A stretch of DNA of 64,000 nucleotides. It comes from CAZOVB01 sp964583095. GTDB taxonomy: Bacteria > Planctomycetota > Phycisphaerae > SM23-33. The notes under the pieces are model-generated. The model was not told the origin of the DNA. It was given only the letters and a program-made list of their open reading frames with translations, and did not search any database. Where the stretch lies: assembly GCA_964583095.1 (NCBI GenBank), contig CAZOVB010000020.1, forward strand, positions 1 to 64,000, in the 5' to 3' direction. The translations under genes and the position numbers were made by a program. This document shows, piece by piece, positions 1 through 7,395 of the stretch. Each line of letters begins with the position of its first letter. Position 1 is the first letter of the stretch.

Positions 1-99
1 CGTACGTACGGTGGTGTGGGAGGCCGGGGCGAGCAATCACCCCGGCCTACCCGATTTTGCCATATTCCGCGCAGGCAGGCCAATTGCCTCACAGGTCCT

Positions 100-330
100 A
101 CCCACCCCGGAGGAGTGGGAGTCGTCAGATGAATGCTCATTTCCGCTTCTCCCTGCCACCCCATCCGGGGTGGAAAGGAAAAGAAACTACGCTCATTGTC
201 CCCGGATGCGCTGCGCGATCCGGGGCTACTCAATACCACCCCTCCGGGGTGGAAAGGAAGGAAACTACACCATTGTCCCCGGATGCGCTGCGCGATCCGG
301 GGCTACTCAATACCACCCCTCCGGGGTGGG
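100..330. repeat. Tandem hairpin repeat, about 2.5 copies of a 77-78 bp unit
   Basis: Two near-identical units follow each other (about 194-270 and 271-330), with a partial unit before them at 156-180. Each full unit holds two strong inverted repeats: CCCCGGAT...ATCCGGGG (200-225 and 277-302) and CCACCCC-TCC-GGGGTGG (236-252 and 313-329). The partial unit has CCACCCC-ATCC-GGGGTGG at 156-173, and the linker GGAAAGGAA-GAAACTAC recurs. A degenerate CCCACCCC...GTGGG occurs near 100-119. The reading frames across it translate the repeat itself (SPDALRDPGLLNTTPPG) and are not genes. It looks like an intergenic mobile or structural palindromic element (REP/MITE-like), not a CRISPR array. Confidence 0.85.
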
Positions 331-379
331 AGCGGTCAGCCCAGAGCGTTGGGATCGGATCTACTCTGAGTAAAGTGAT

Positions 380-401
380 TGCCGGATGCAGGGCTCGAAC
401 C
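380..401 (-). other. tRNA 3'-end-like fragment, possible att site remnant
   Basis: Read on the minus strand, the last 20 nt have the layout of a tRNA 3' end: T-loop TTCGAGC, T-stem strand CCTGC, 7-nt acceptor strand ATCCGGC and discriminator A. The matching 5' acceptor strand (GCCGGAT) is not found within tRNA distance, and the 5' half of the T-stem (GACGG) does not pair well, so there is no intact tRNA. Integrases commonly recombine at tRNA 3' ends and leave such a duplicate. Its place just downstream of an accessory-looking gene pair fits that, but a chance match of about 20 nt is possible. Confidence 0.35.
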
Positions 402-443
402 GTCGCAGCCGAATCTGACGGCAAGGTCGTTGGACGACAGGTG

Positions 444-1100
444 TCACAACAGGTTTACGCGTGGAAACCACTGCTGCAACGTCTTGCGAAACTTGGCGAA
501 GGAGGCATCTCGGCATCTGCCCAGCCCCACCTGGCCGGCAAGTTGCGAGAAGATCGTCGCGTTGAAGGCCTTCTTCCTCTGCCTGAGGGCAATTTCCATC
601 GCCGCTTTGGGGTCATGAGGTTTTGCCGAGCCCCGAGGCCAGAAACCGCAGGCTTCCAGGTGCTTTCGCAGAGCCTTGATATCGGACTCCCAGCCCATAG
701 ACCTGGCGACATGGGGAGAGTCAGACCAGACCCAGGCTTCCAGTTCGGGCTGGATCACAATGGCGGCCACAGATCCTTCCGGCCATCCACTGGCGTATAG
801 TTTCTCTTCTATATCGGCCTCGACTTGAGTGCGGTCCTGCTCTTCTGCGCCGCTGCCGTGTTGGTCGAAGAGGAGCACCGCGTGCTCATGCGTCCGTTGA
901 GGCTCTCTCAAGAGTTCCACCGCGTCTTTTCGACACCCACAATCTCTTCCGCTGTAGCGCAGAAGGTCTCCCAGTGGCCTTCCTCCGGGGTCAAAATCCA
1001 GCCGGATCCCCAGGGCAGGTTGTCGGTCCAGGAGAAGCGTGCGGATCGCAACCTCCGCGTCCAGATCCGCCACAACCACGAAAAGATCCCGCTTGCTCAA
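444..1100 (-). CDS. TOPRIM/DUF4276-like partner of the adjacent AAA ATPase
   Basis: Protein of 218 residues starting at TTG 1100-1098. That codon overlaps the TGA stop of the upstream ATPase gene (shared TTGA), so the two are very likely translationally coupled. Visible motifs are an acidic ADLDAE after the first hydrophobic strand (residues 11-16), LLFDQHGSG (76-84) and QPELEAWVW (117-125). This order (acidic first strand, strand ending in an Asp, then a P-E-x-E-x-W element) resembles DUF4276/DUF4435-type TOPRIM-like nucleases found with ABC-type ATPases. An upstream start in the same frame at 1244 lies inside the ATPase gene and is unlikely. The function is inferred from partner and motifs only; a nuclease or effector in phage defence is the favoured reading. 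Confidence 0.7.
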   Translation of the reverse strand: MSKRDLFVVVADLDAEVAIRTLLLDRQPALGIRLDFDPGGRPLGDLLRYSGRDCGCRKDAVELLREPQRTHEHAVLLFDQHGSGAEEQDRTQVEADIEEKLYASGWPEGSVAAIVIQPELEAWVWSDSPHVARSMGWESDIKALRKHLEACGFWPRGSAKPHDPKAAMEIALRQRKKAFNATIFSQLAGQVGLGRCRDASFAKFRKTLQQWFPRVNLL

Positions 1101-2365
1101 CCCAACACCCCGGAAGCATACAGGCTGGAGAGACTCAGGTGCCCCTGCCAGGAAAGCAGTCTGGGATGATTCGATCCGGACACGACATCTGTGGCCCCGT
1201 CCTGATCCTTCTTGAAGCAGAGGATCTCTTCCGGTCGGGCACATCCCAAGATGACCGGCGAATGGGTGGCCAGGAGTATCTGCGCCCCGTAAACGCCTCG
1301 CAAGGCCTGGTAAATGGTTTCCATGGCCATAGGATGGATGCCGTTCTCCGGTTCCTCGATGAGGTAGATTCCCTCGAAGTCGGGCAGATACGCGGGCAAG
1401 GTCAGTGCCAGCATACGCAGCGTGCCGTCCGACGCCGTCCAGGAAGGCACTTTCAACCCGCCCTGATACACAATCTGCAGAAACCTGTGCCTCGTGTCGG
1501 GCAGTTCGACCGTCGTGACATCCTCAATATCAGGCAGGGCGGTGCGAATTTGGGCAATCCATTGCCTGTAACGCTGGAAATCCTTCTCCCGCAATGATTC
1601 GATGACCCAGGGCAGGTTGCTCCCATCCGGGCTGAAGGCCCGGGCCTGTCCAGGTCGGCTGCTCTGTCTCAGCGACAAGCTGTTGAGCATCAACTTCCGG
1701 GTCCCCTCTGTCAGGGCCTGTCGTAACCATATCGAGATCGGAAATCGATCCTGATCTTCCGGCATGTTGGCCAACGCGGATTTTCGGGGGCCAAGGCGAA
1801 TAGAGGGCGCCCAACCGCCCTTTCCTTTCTTGACCGCTTCGGAGTAGAAGTTGTCATTTCCCTCATATACCTTCCGAACCGCGCGTCTTTCGTCGGGCCC
1901 GGTGTTTCTTCTGTGGAGAATGGTCTCGGGAGGACTCTTCGGGGCAGGAAACAGACGTCTGGGTTCCGCCGATTCCGCGTTCTCCAATCGTTGTTTGAGA
2001 ATGACCTGCTCATCGAAGATGTGGTATTCGCCGCTTTCTCTGTCGATCCCGATAGCGACCTCGTATCGGACAAAGGGAAAAGGTTCCTTCCCCGGTCCCT
2101 CAGGGTCGGCGCGGGGGACCTCCATCTCAACTGCCAGTTCGAACTTGTCTCCCTGGCCGAAATAGAACAGATCATGGATATCGGTCGACCTGACTGCGAT
2201 GGCTTCGTCAAGCCCGCGAGTGACCAGGTCGCTGAGGAATCCTGCAACGTCCAGGAACGTGGTCTTTCCACTGGCATTGGGTCCAATGAGGATCTGAAAG
2301 GATTCCAGACGCTGCCGCACATATCGCAGGCACCGGTAATTCAGGGCCTCTATCATTCGAATCAT
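1097..2365 (-). CDS. AAA family ATPase (OLD/RecF-like, ABC-type head domain)
   Basis: Protein of 422 residues. Walker A GPNASGKT is at 28-35. Walker B in the LIEEPENGIHP form starts near 335, followed by the H-loop ATHSP (366-370) and a C-terminal LSLSSLYASGVLG typical of the AAA_15/AAA_21 group. There is no C-terminal TOPRIM domain, unlike OLD or GajA proteins; a TOPRIM-like protein is instead encoded by the overlapping downstream gene. The architecture is that of two-component ATPase-plus-nuclease defence systems (PARIS AriA/AriB is the best known example). Assignment to a named system is not possible from sequence alone. The start ATG at 2365 has a weak GAAGG upstream. Confidence 0.88.
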   Translation of the reverse strand: MIRMIEALNYRCLRYVRQRLESFQILIGPNASGKTTFLDVAGFLSDLVTRGLDEAIAVRSTDIHDLFYFGQGDKFELAVEMEVPRADPEGPGKEPFPFVRYEVAIGIDRESGEYHIFDEQVILKQRLENAESAEPRRLFPAPKSPPETILHRRNTGPDERRAVRKVYEGNDNFYSEAVKKGKGGWAPSIRLGPRKSALANMPEDQDRFPISIWLRQALTEGTRKLMLNSLSLRQSSRPGQARAFSPDGSNLPWVIESLREKDFQRYRQWIAQIRTALPDIEDVTTVELPDTRHRFLQIVYQGGLKVPSWTASDGTLRMLALTLPAYLPDFEGIYLIEEPENGIHPMAMETIYQALRGVYGAQILLATHSPVILGCARPEEILCFKKDQDGATDVVSGSNHPRLLSWQGHLSLSSLYASGVLG

Positions 2366-2607
2366 CTGCTGTGCCTGCCTTCCAGGGCATACGCTGGATG
2401 TACCACGGCCTGTCGCTCAAGTAGAGCGCCCAGGGGCTTAACAAAGGCTGAGACATCTTATCTTCTCCAGGCGACCCTTCTCTTTCAAGGGCAATCCGCT
2501 GCCCCGGAGCCGCGGGGCTGGCGTGAACAAAGAGGCAGCAACCATAATGAAGGGCTGCGACCGGTTCGGCAACACCCCCCCCCGGAGCAAGCCGGGCGTC
2601 AGTTCGT

Positions 2608-3465
2608 TTACAGAGCCTGCGCAGCCTTGGCGATGACGGCCTTCATTTTGGACAGGCCGGTGGCGGCGACCTCCTGGGCCGGCTGGGCGTAGTAGTCTTC
2701 GTTGAACAGCTCCAGCGAAAGCATTCCGGTGTAGCCGGCACGGAGCAGGTCGCTCAGGATCGTATTGAGCGGTGCGATGCCGTCGCCGGGATACACGCGG
2801 TCGGAATCCTTTGCCTGGTCGCGCGGCGGCTGGGCGGGGTAGTCGTTCAGGTGCATCAGGGCCAGGGTCCGCGGGCCCAGGAGGCTGAGGCCCTCGAACG
2901 AGCCGCTGCCCTTGTACATGTGGAAGACGTCGGCGAGGATGCACGCTCCGCGGCAGCCAGCCTCGGCTGCAACGAGCATCGCCTCACCGAGGGTGCCCAG
3001 GGTCTTGCTGACGCCCCAGAATTCCAGGATGGGCCGAACGCCCGAGCCGGCGGCCAGGTCGATCAGGGCGGCGTACCTCTCGGCGACGGCCTTGAGGTCG
3101 ATGCCCGTTTTGTCGGTCAGGCCCACGGGGGGCGCTGCCAGGCCGGTGGCCCCGATGGCAGCGGCCTGGTCGATATTGCGACGGGCTTCTTCGAGCCCTT
3201 CGCGGCGCTGGTCGGGATCGTCGACGGCCCAGGGAAAAAAGCCGATGACGTTGGGCACGACCAGGCCGGCGTCGGAGATCTGCTTTCCCAGGTCCGACAG
3301 GGAGCCTCCGGCCTTGACATGGGCGTCGAGCCGGCGGATCCAGGGCTCGATGCCGTCGTAGCCGCATCGGGCGGCGAGGTCGATGGTCTCGGGCAGGGAC
3401 AGATCGTGCTTGCCGAGGGTGCTGGTGTTGAGGCAGGTGCCAAAGGGCATGGGGGTATCGTTCAT
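2608..3465 (-). CDS. Sugar phosphate isomerase/epimerase (xylose isomerase-like TIM barrel)
   Basis: Protein of 285 residues beginning MNDTPMPFGTCLNTSTLG; a 13-residue longer frame exists, but this ATG follows AGAAAGG and matches the family start. Recognisable barrel elements are GYDGIEPW, LEFWGVSKTLGT, ILADVFHMYKG and MHLNDYPAQ, with a late SLELFNEDYY. These carry the usual Glu/Asp/His metal ligands of the AP-endonuclease-2/xylose-isomerase-like superfamily. Many members in such genomes act on ketoses, inosose or hydroxypyruvate; the substrate here is unknown. It stands alone, with 242 bp to the ATPase gene downstream; that gap holds a run of nine C and a small CCCGG/CCGGG hairpin at 2581-2596. 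Confidence 0.88.
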   Translation of the reverse strand: MNDTPMPFGTCLNTSTLGKHDLSLPETIDLAARCGYDGIEPWIRRLDAHVKAGGSLSDLGKQISDAGLVVPNVIGFFPWAVDDPDQRREGLEEARRNIDQAAAIGATGLAAPPVGLTDKTGIDLKAVAERYAALIDLAAGSGVRPILEFWGVSKTLGTLGEAMLVAAEAGCRGACILADVFHMYKGSGSFEGLSLLGPRTLALMHLNDYPAQPPRDQAKDSDRVYPGDGIAPLNTILSDLLRAGYTGMLSLELFNEDYYAQPAQEVAATGLSKMKAVIAKAAQAL

Positions 3466-3499
3466 TGCAAGCGGACCTTTCTGTGGGGGTGCCCTTAAC

Positions 3500-3528
3500 A
3501 GCATAGGAACCGGCGGGCGCGGCGTCCA
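3500..3528 (-). promoter_or_regulatory. Putative promoter of the isomerase-like gene
   Basis: On the minus strand, TGGACG, a 17-nt spacer and TATGCT. The transcript would begin about 30 nt before the ATG at 3465 and include the AGAAAGG ribosome site. Confidence 0.5.
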
Positions 3529-3720
3529 GAGGGAGCCGGATTCGGGGGCTCTACGGGGGCAGCGGGGGTGGCCTGATTTCGCAAATCGTCCAAAATTCGA
3601 GGGAAACGGGCTCGTTGAAGTTTTTCATCCGGGACTGAAGTTTGCGCCGGGGTTTGAGGGGCGTGGTTACGCGTCTTTGAAGCGACTTCAGTGATCTTGC
3701 GGGTAAACTGCAGCTTGAGA

Positions 3721-3764
3721 CCCGGGCCGGCCCGGGGGGCGCATGATATGTAAGATAAACATAT
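3721..3764. promoter_or_regulatory. Perfect 16-bp palindrome and neighbouring AT-rich inverted repeat
   Basis: CCCGGGCCGGCCCGGG at 3721-3736 is a perfect palindrome. Ten bases later ATATGT-N7-ACATAT (3746-3764) forms a second inverted repeat, unusually AT-rich for this genome and overlapping TACAAT (3764-3769), a possible -10 box without a clear -35. The pair sits about 220 bp upstream of the sulfatase and could hold operators. The first could also be a hairpin. Confidence 0.4.
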
Positions 3765-3986
3765 ACAATGCTTTACGTCCCAGATGGTCTCGGATTTGGC
3801 TTTCCGGGGCGGGCCGCTGCGATGCGTTTTCCTCTGAAATCAGACTTTTTTCGGGGTTCGCCGATGGAATTCTGCGCAAATGATCCAAGGCGGAGGTCGC
3901 GATGAGCCGGTTGGATCTGGACAGGTTCTGCCGGGGTGAGTAAGGTTGCGGGGGAATCTGCTGCCCTCAACTGCGGAGATGGAAGA

Positions 3987-5429
3987 ATGAACCGCCCGAA
4001 CATCCTGTTTGTGTTGATCGACGACCTGGGTTGGCGCGACGTGAGCTGCTTCGGCAGCGAGTTTTACGAGACTCTCAACGTCGACGCGCTTGCCCGGGAG
4101 GGAATGCTCTTCACCGATGCCTACGCGGCCTGTCCGGTCTGTTCGCCTACGCGGGCGAGCATCCTGACCGGGAAGTACCCGGCCACGCTGGGTCTGACCA
4201 ACTACATCGACTGGGGATACGACCTCCACCCCCGCAAGAGTCGGCTGATCGACGCGCCCTATATCCGACACCTTCCCCACACGGAAAAGACCCTCGCGGC
4301 CATGCTCAAGGACTACGGCTACGACACCTGCCACGTGGGCAAGTGGCACCTTGGCGGGGCGGATTACTTCCCCGACAAGCACGGATTCGATGAGAACATC
4401 GGCGGTTGCGACTGGGGCCTGCCCATGAACGGCTACTTCGCTCCCTGGGGGATCCCCACGCTCAACGAGGGCAGGGAAGGCGAGTACCTGACCGACCGGC
4501 TGACGAGTTCGGCCATCCGCTGGCTGGAGAATCGCACCACCCGGCCCTGGTTTCTGAACCTGTGGTATTACTCGGTTCACACGCCGATCCAGGCCAAGGA
4601 CGAGCTGGTGGAGAAGTACAGGCAAAAGGCCCGGGAGATGGGGATCGAGGATCGCCAGGACCCGCGGCCTGTCGGGATTGACGTCTTCGACCCGGAGCAG
4701 AAGCGTCAGGTGGTGGCCCGGACGGTGCAGTCGTATGCGGACTACGCGGCGATGATCGAGATCTTCGATACGAACATCGGCCGGGTTGTGGATTACCTCA
4801 AGGCCTCGGGCCAGTGGGACAATACGATCGTGGTCTTCACCAGCGACAACGGCGGCTTGTCCACGGGGCTCCAGGGCAGCGTGACTTCCAACGAGCCGCT
4901 CACAGCCGGCAAGGGCTGGATGTACGAAGGTGGCACGCGCGTCTCCACGGTGGTCCGGGCTCCGGGGGTTACCGCCCCGGGTGGCCGCTGCCGGGAGCCG
5001 ATTACCAGTACGGATTTCTACCCGACGCTGCTGGATTTGATCGGGGCTGACCCGGCCCCGGCCCAGCACAGTGACGGGGTAACGATCCGCCCGCTTCTGG
5101 AACAGACCGGCCCGCTCAAGCGCGACGCGATTTTCTGGCACTTCCCCCATTACTCGAACTTGCGCAACCGCCCGGGGTGCTCGGTCCGGATGGGCGACTG
5201 GAAGCTGATCCAGTTCTTCGAGGACGGCCGGCTGGAACTCTACAACCTCCGCCAGGACATCTCCGAGAGCACGAACCTGGCCGAGCAGGAACCCGAGCTT
5301 CGCGACCGGATGCTGGATCGGCTGGAGATGTGGAAGGAACAGGTCTGCGCCCGGATCCCCCGGCCGAATCCCGACTGGCAGCCGGTTGCCGGGGATGATT
5401 CCGACGACCCTGCCTCGCCGTTGGTGTAG
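3987..5429 (+). CDS. Sulfatase (type I, formylglycine-dependent), no signal peptide
   Basis: Protein of 480 residues starting MNRPNILFVLIDDLGW; the ATG follows GGAGATGGAAGA, and a start 17 codons upstream adds nothing conserved. Catalytic Cys52 lies in C-S-P-T-R, the motif oxidised to formylglycine. D12 and D13 are the N-terminal metal ligands, and K119/H121 in GKWHLGG and TSDNGG further on complete the arylsulfatase pattern. No signal peptide, Tat motif or lipobox is visible, so the enzyme would act in the cytoplasm on imported sulfated sugars, unlike most polysaccharide sulfatases. It converges on the Crp-type regulator gene. The sulfate ester it cleaves is unknown. Confidence 0.93.
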   Translation: MNRPNILFVLIDDLGWRDVSCFGSEFYETLNVDALAREGMLFTDAYAACPVCSPTRASILTGKYPATLGLTNYIDWGYDLHPRKSRLIDAPYIRHLPHTEKTLAAMLKDYGYDTCHVGKWHLGGADYFPDKHGFDENIGGCDWGLPMNGYFAPWGIPTLNEGREGEYLTDRLTSSAIRWLENRTTRPWFLNLWYYSVHTPIQAKDELVEKYRQKAREMGIEDRQDPRPVGIDVFDPEQKRQVVARTVQSYADYAAMIEIFDTNIGRVVDYLKASGQWDNTIVVFTSDNGGLSTGLQGSVTSNEPLTAGKGWMYEGGTRVSTVVRAPGVTAPGGRCREPITSTDFYPTLLDLIGADPAPAQHSDGVTIRPLLEQTGPLKRDAIFWHFPHYSNLRNRPGCSVRMGDWKLIQFFEDGRLELYNLRQDISESTNLAEQEPELRDRMLDRLEMWKEQVCARIPRPNPDWQPVAGDDSDDPASPLV

Positions 5430-5433
5430 TCCG

Positions 5434-5450
5434 GCCCGGCCTTGTCGGGC
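5434..5450. terminator. Short hairpin between convergent genes
   Basis: GCCCG-N7-CGGGC fills the 21-bp gap between the sulfatase stop and the stop of the Crp-type gene. It is short and lacks a T-tract, so it is only a possible bidirectional terminator. Confidence 0.3.
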
Positions 5451-6134
5451 TCAGGAAGAGGCGATATCCTCGAGCCGGTCGGCATCGAGAATGGTGATAT
5501 CGCGGCCCTGGACCTCGATCGCCCCGCTCTTGCGGAGCTTAGCCAGTGCGCGGGAGAGCGTCTCAGCCACCGTGCCAAGCCGGGCCGCGAGTTGACGTTT
5601 GGACTGCTTGAGTCGGAACCGGCTTGCCCCGGCCTCTTCGGATTCCGCCAGCAGCGCCGCAGCCAGCCGGGCCGGGACCTCCTTGAGCGAGAGTTGCTCG
5701 ATAAGCCCCGCGAATTCGTGGAGTTTGCTTGTGAGCCCCGCCATCATCCCCAGGGCCAGCCGCGGATGCCAAGCCACGATGGAGGTCAATCGGCTGCGCT
5801 GGACCTCCAGCAGGCAGGTATCTTCCAGGACATCGGCCCAGGCGGGGTACTCCTTCTCAGCCAGGACGGCCGCTTCGGCGAAGGTCTCCCCGGGCCCGTA
5901 GATGTGGAGGATCTGCTCGTCGCCGGAGGGATTGAGCAGATAGATTCGCACGCGGCCTGAGAGGATGAGGAAGAAACTTTCGGCGGGCTGACCCTTTCGG
6001 AAGACGGCCTGGCCGGGCGAAACGCTGCAAAACTCCATGCGGGCGAGCAATTGCTGGAAATCATCCTGGTGGAGACTTCCCAGCAGGACGCTGCGTTTTG
6101 CGACCGCCATCTGCTCTTGGTTCAGCGTGGCCAT
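5451..6134 (-). CDS. Crp/Fnr family transcriptional regulator
   Basis: Protein of 227 residues with an N-terminal cyclic-nucleotide-binding-like beta barrel (about 17-130; GQAVFRKGQPAESFFLILSG and GPGETFAEAAVL) and a C-terminal winged helix (about 150-220; KRQLAARLGTVAETLSRALAKL as recognition region). The N-terminal cysteine cluster of oxygen-sensing Fnr is absent; only two scattered Cys occur in the sensor half. The PGETF-A-E-A element lacks the Arg/Ser set that binds cAMP in Crp, so the ligand is unknown (haem/NO-sensing Dnr-like or redox are options). The gene lies 7 bp after the cysteine-desulfurase-like gene in the same direction, so they form an operon. Confidence 0.92.
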   Translation of the reverse strand: MATLNQEQMAVAKRSVLLGSLHQDDFQQLLARMEFCSVSPGQAVFRKGQPAESFFLILSGRVRIYLLNPSGDEQILHIYGPGETFAEAAVLAEKEYPAWADVLEDTCLLEVQRSRLTSIVAWHPRLALGMMAGLTSKLHEFAGLIEQLSLKEVPARLAAALLAESEEAGASRFRLKQSKRQLAARLGTVAETLSRALAKLRKSGAIEVQGRDITILDADRLEDIASS

Positions 6135-6141
6135 GGGGTTC

Positions 6142-7326
6142 CTACCGCGCCGGGCAGGCTTTGGCGGCGATATCCACCAGGGCCCCTGCTGCGATTTCCA
6201 CGTGCTGCGTGGTGGTGTAAGGTCCGAAGCTCATCCGGGTGGTGCCGACCGGATGGGTTCCGATGGTCTCGTGGGCCAGGGGCGCACAGTGAATGCCGGG
6301 GCGGGTCAGGATGCTGTAGTCGCGTTCGAGCTGGTTGGCCAGTTCCACCGGGTCCTTGCCGTCGATACGGACGCTGAACACCCCGGCCCGGCAGGACAGG
6401 TCCCGCGGGCCGTACACCCTGAGCCCTTCCACCTGGTCGGTCATCTCCAGAAACTCCCGGCAAAGCGCAACGTCGTGTTCGCGCAGGGCCGCCACATCCT
6501 GCTCCAGCAGCCAGTCGATGCCGGCCAAAAGCCCGGCCAGGCCGATGGCGTTGTGCGAGCCGATCTCGTACTTGTCGGGCATGAACTCCGGCTGGTGAGC
6601 CTGTTCGGAGATCGAGCCCGTGCCGCCTTCCTTCATCGTGGGGAGTTTTTTCTCCCAGCCGGGGCGCATGTACAGCACGCCGGTGCCCAGCGGGCCCATG
6701 CAGCCCTTGTGGCCGGGGAAGGCGACGAAGTCCGCCCCCCACTGCTGGACATCAATGGGAACATGCCCCACCGACTGGGCAGCGTCGATCAGGACGGGAA
6801 TCCCGGCCTCGCGCGCGATGCGGCAGACCTCCTGCACCGGCTGGAGTGTCCCGGTGACGTTGGAGACATGCACGCAGGAAATCAGGGCTGTCTCCGGGCG
6901 AATCGCCTTGCGGATGTCGTCCGGGTCCACCAGGCCGGTCTGCCGGTGGCAGGGGACGAATTCCGGTTCCAGGCCCATCTGGGCAGCCAGGGCGTTGCAG
7001 GGCCTCAGGACGGAATTGTGCTCCATGGCCGTGGCGATGGCGTGCGTGCCGGCCGGGGCGGTATTGAGCAGACCGCGAATGGCAATGGCCAGCGCCTCGG
7101 AACAGTTGAGCGCGAAGACGACCCGCAGCGGATCCTCGGCGTTGATCAGCCGGGCCACCCGCTCTCTGCAGGTCTGGAGGATCCGGCCGCACCGGCGGGC
7201 CTCTTCATATGCACCGCGGCCGGCCGAGGCACCGCAGTTCTCGGCGAAATCGACCATGGCGGCGGTAACGGTATCGGGCTTTGGGAAACTCGTAGCCGAG
7301 TTGTCCAGGTAGATTCTCTGCTTCAT
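6142..7326 (-). CDS. Cysteine desulfurase-like PLP-dependent aminotransferase (class V)
   Basis: Protein of 394 residues, the usual length. The N-terminus YLDNSATSFPKP and TAMEHNSVLRP match the SufS/NifS-like group often labelled 'cysteine desulfurase family'. PLP contacts D181-x-x-Q184 and the Schiff-base lysine K207 (FPGHKGC) are present. C347 in RPGIHCAPLAHE is the position of the persulfide cysteine. No Fe-S scaffold genes (sufBCD, iscU) are adjacent, so sulfur delivery to another acceptor or a cysteine/selenocysteine lyase activity is possible. The linked Crp-type gene may control it. The ATG has no clear ribosome site and lies 6 nt after a -10 box, so the mRNA may be leaderless. Confidence 0.92.
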   Translation of the reverse strand: MKQRIYLDNSATSFPKPDTVTAAMVDFAENCGASAGRGAYEEARRCGRILQTCRERVARLINAEDPLRVVFALNCSEALAIAIRGLLNTAPAGTHAIATAMEHNSVLRPCNALAAQMGLEPEFVPCHRQTGLVDPDDIRKAIRPETALISCVHVSNVTGTLQPVQEVCRIAREAGIPVLIDAAQSVGHVPIDVQQWGADFVAFPGHKGCMGPLGTGVLYMRPGWEKKLPTMKEGGTGSISEQAHQPEFMPDKYEIGSHNAIGLAGLLAGIDWLLEQDVAALREHDVALCREFLEMTDQVEGLRVYGPRDLSCRAGVFSVRIDGKDPVELANQLERDYSILTRPGIHCAPLAHETIGTHPVGTTRMSFGPYTTTQHVEIAAGALVDIAAKACPAR

Positions 7327-7332
7327 GTCCCC

Positions 7333-7361
7333 ATGGTAAAAACCCGGGGCCGATGATTCAA
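7333..7361 (-). promoter_or_regulatory. Promoter of the desulfurase-like/Crp operon, leaderless geometry
   Basis: On the minus strand, TTGAAT (7361-7356), a 17-nt spacer and TACCAT (7338-7333). Only 6 nt (GGGGAC) separate the -10 box from the ATG at 7326, so transcription would start at or next to the start codon. Confidence 0.65.
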
Positions 7362-7395
7362 CCGCCCTGCTTCGGACAAACGTACATCGGGGGGC

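Larger units (their letters stand above)
3466..3986. other. Divergent intergenic region
   Basis: A 521-bp gene-free stretch between the isomerase-like gene (minus) and the sulfatase (plus). It holds a minus-strand promoter at 3500-3528 and two palindromes at 3721-3764, annotated separately. I see no convincing plus-strand promoter with both boxes for the sulfatase and no RNA gene. Confidence 0.6.

Noticed and set aside
100..330. CRISPR array
   Set aside because: Units follow in tandem without variable spacers, and no cas gene is near.
11..424. Several short reading frames across the repeat region
   Set aside because: They translate the same hairpin unit repeatedly, overlap each other on both strands and have no ribosome site.
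380..470. Complete tRNA gene
   Set aside because: No 5' acceptor strand GCCGGAT at tRNA distance and the T-stem does not pair; only the 3' end fits.
444..2365. Assignment of the ATPase pair to PARIS, Gabija or OLD
   Set aside because: Architecture is similar, but the second protein's family cannot be fixed by eye and no helicase partner is present; left as a candidate module.
5451..6134. Fnr-type oxygen sensor
   Set aside because: The N-terminal cysteine cluster is absent; kept as Crp/Fnr family only.
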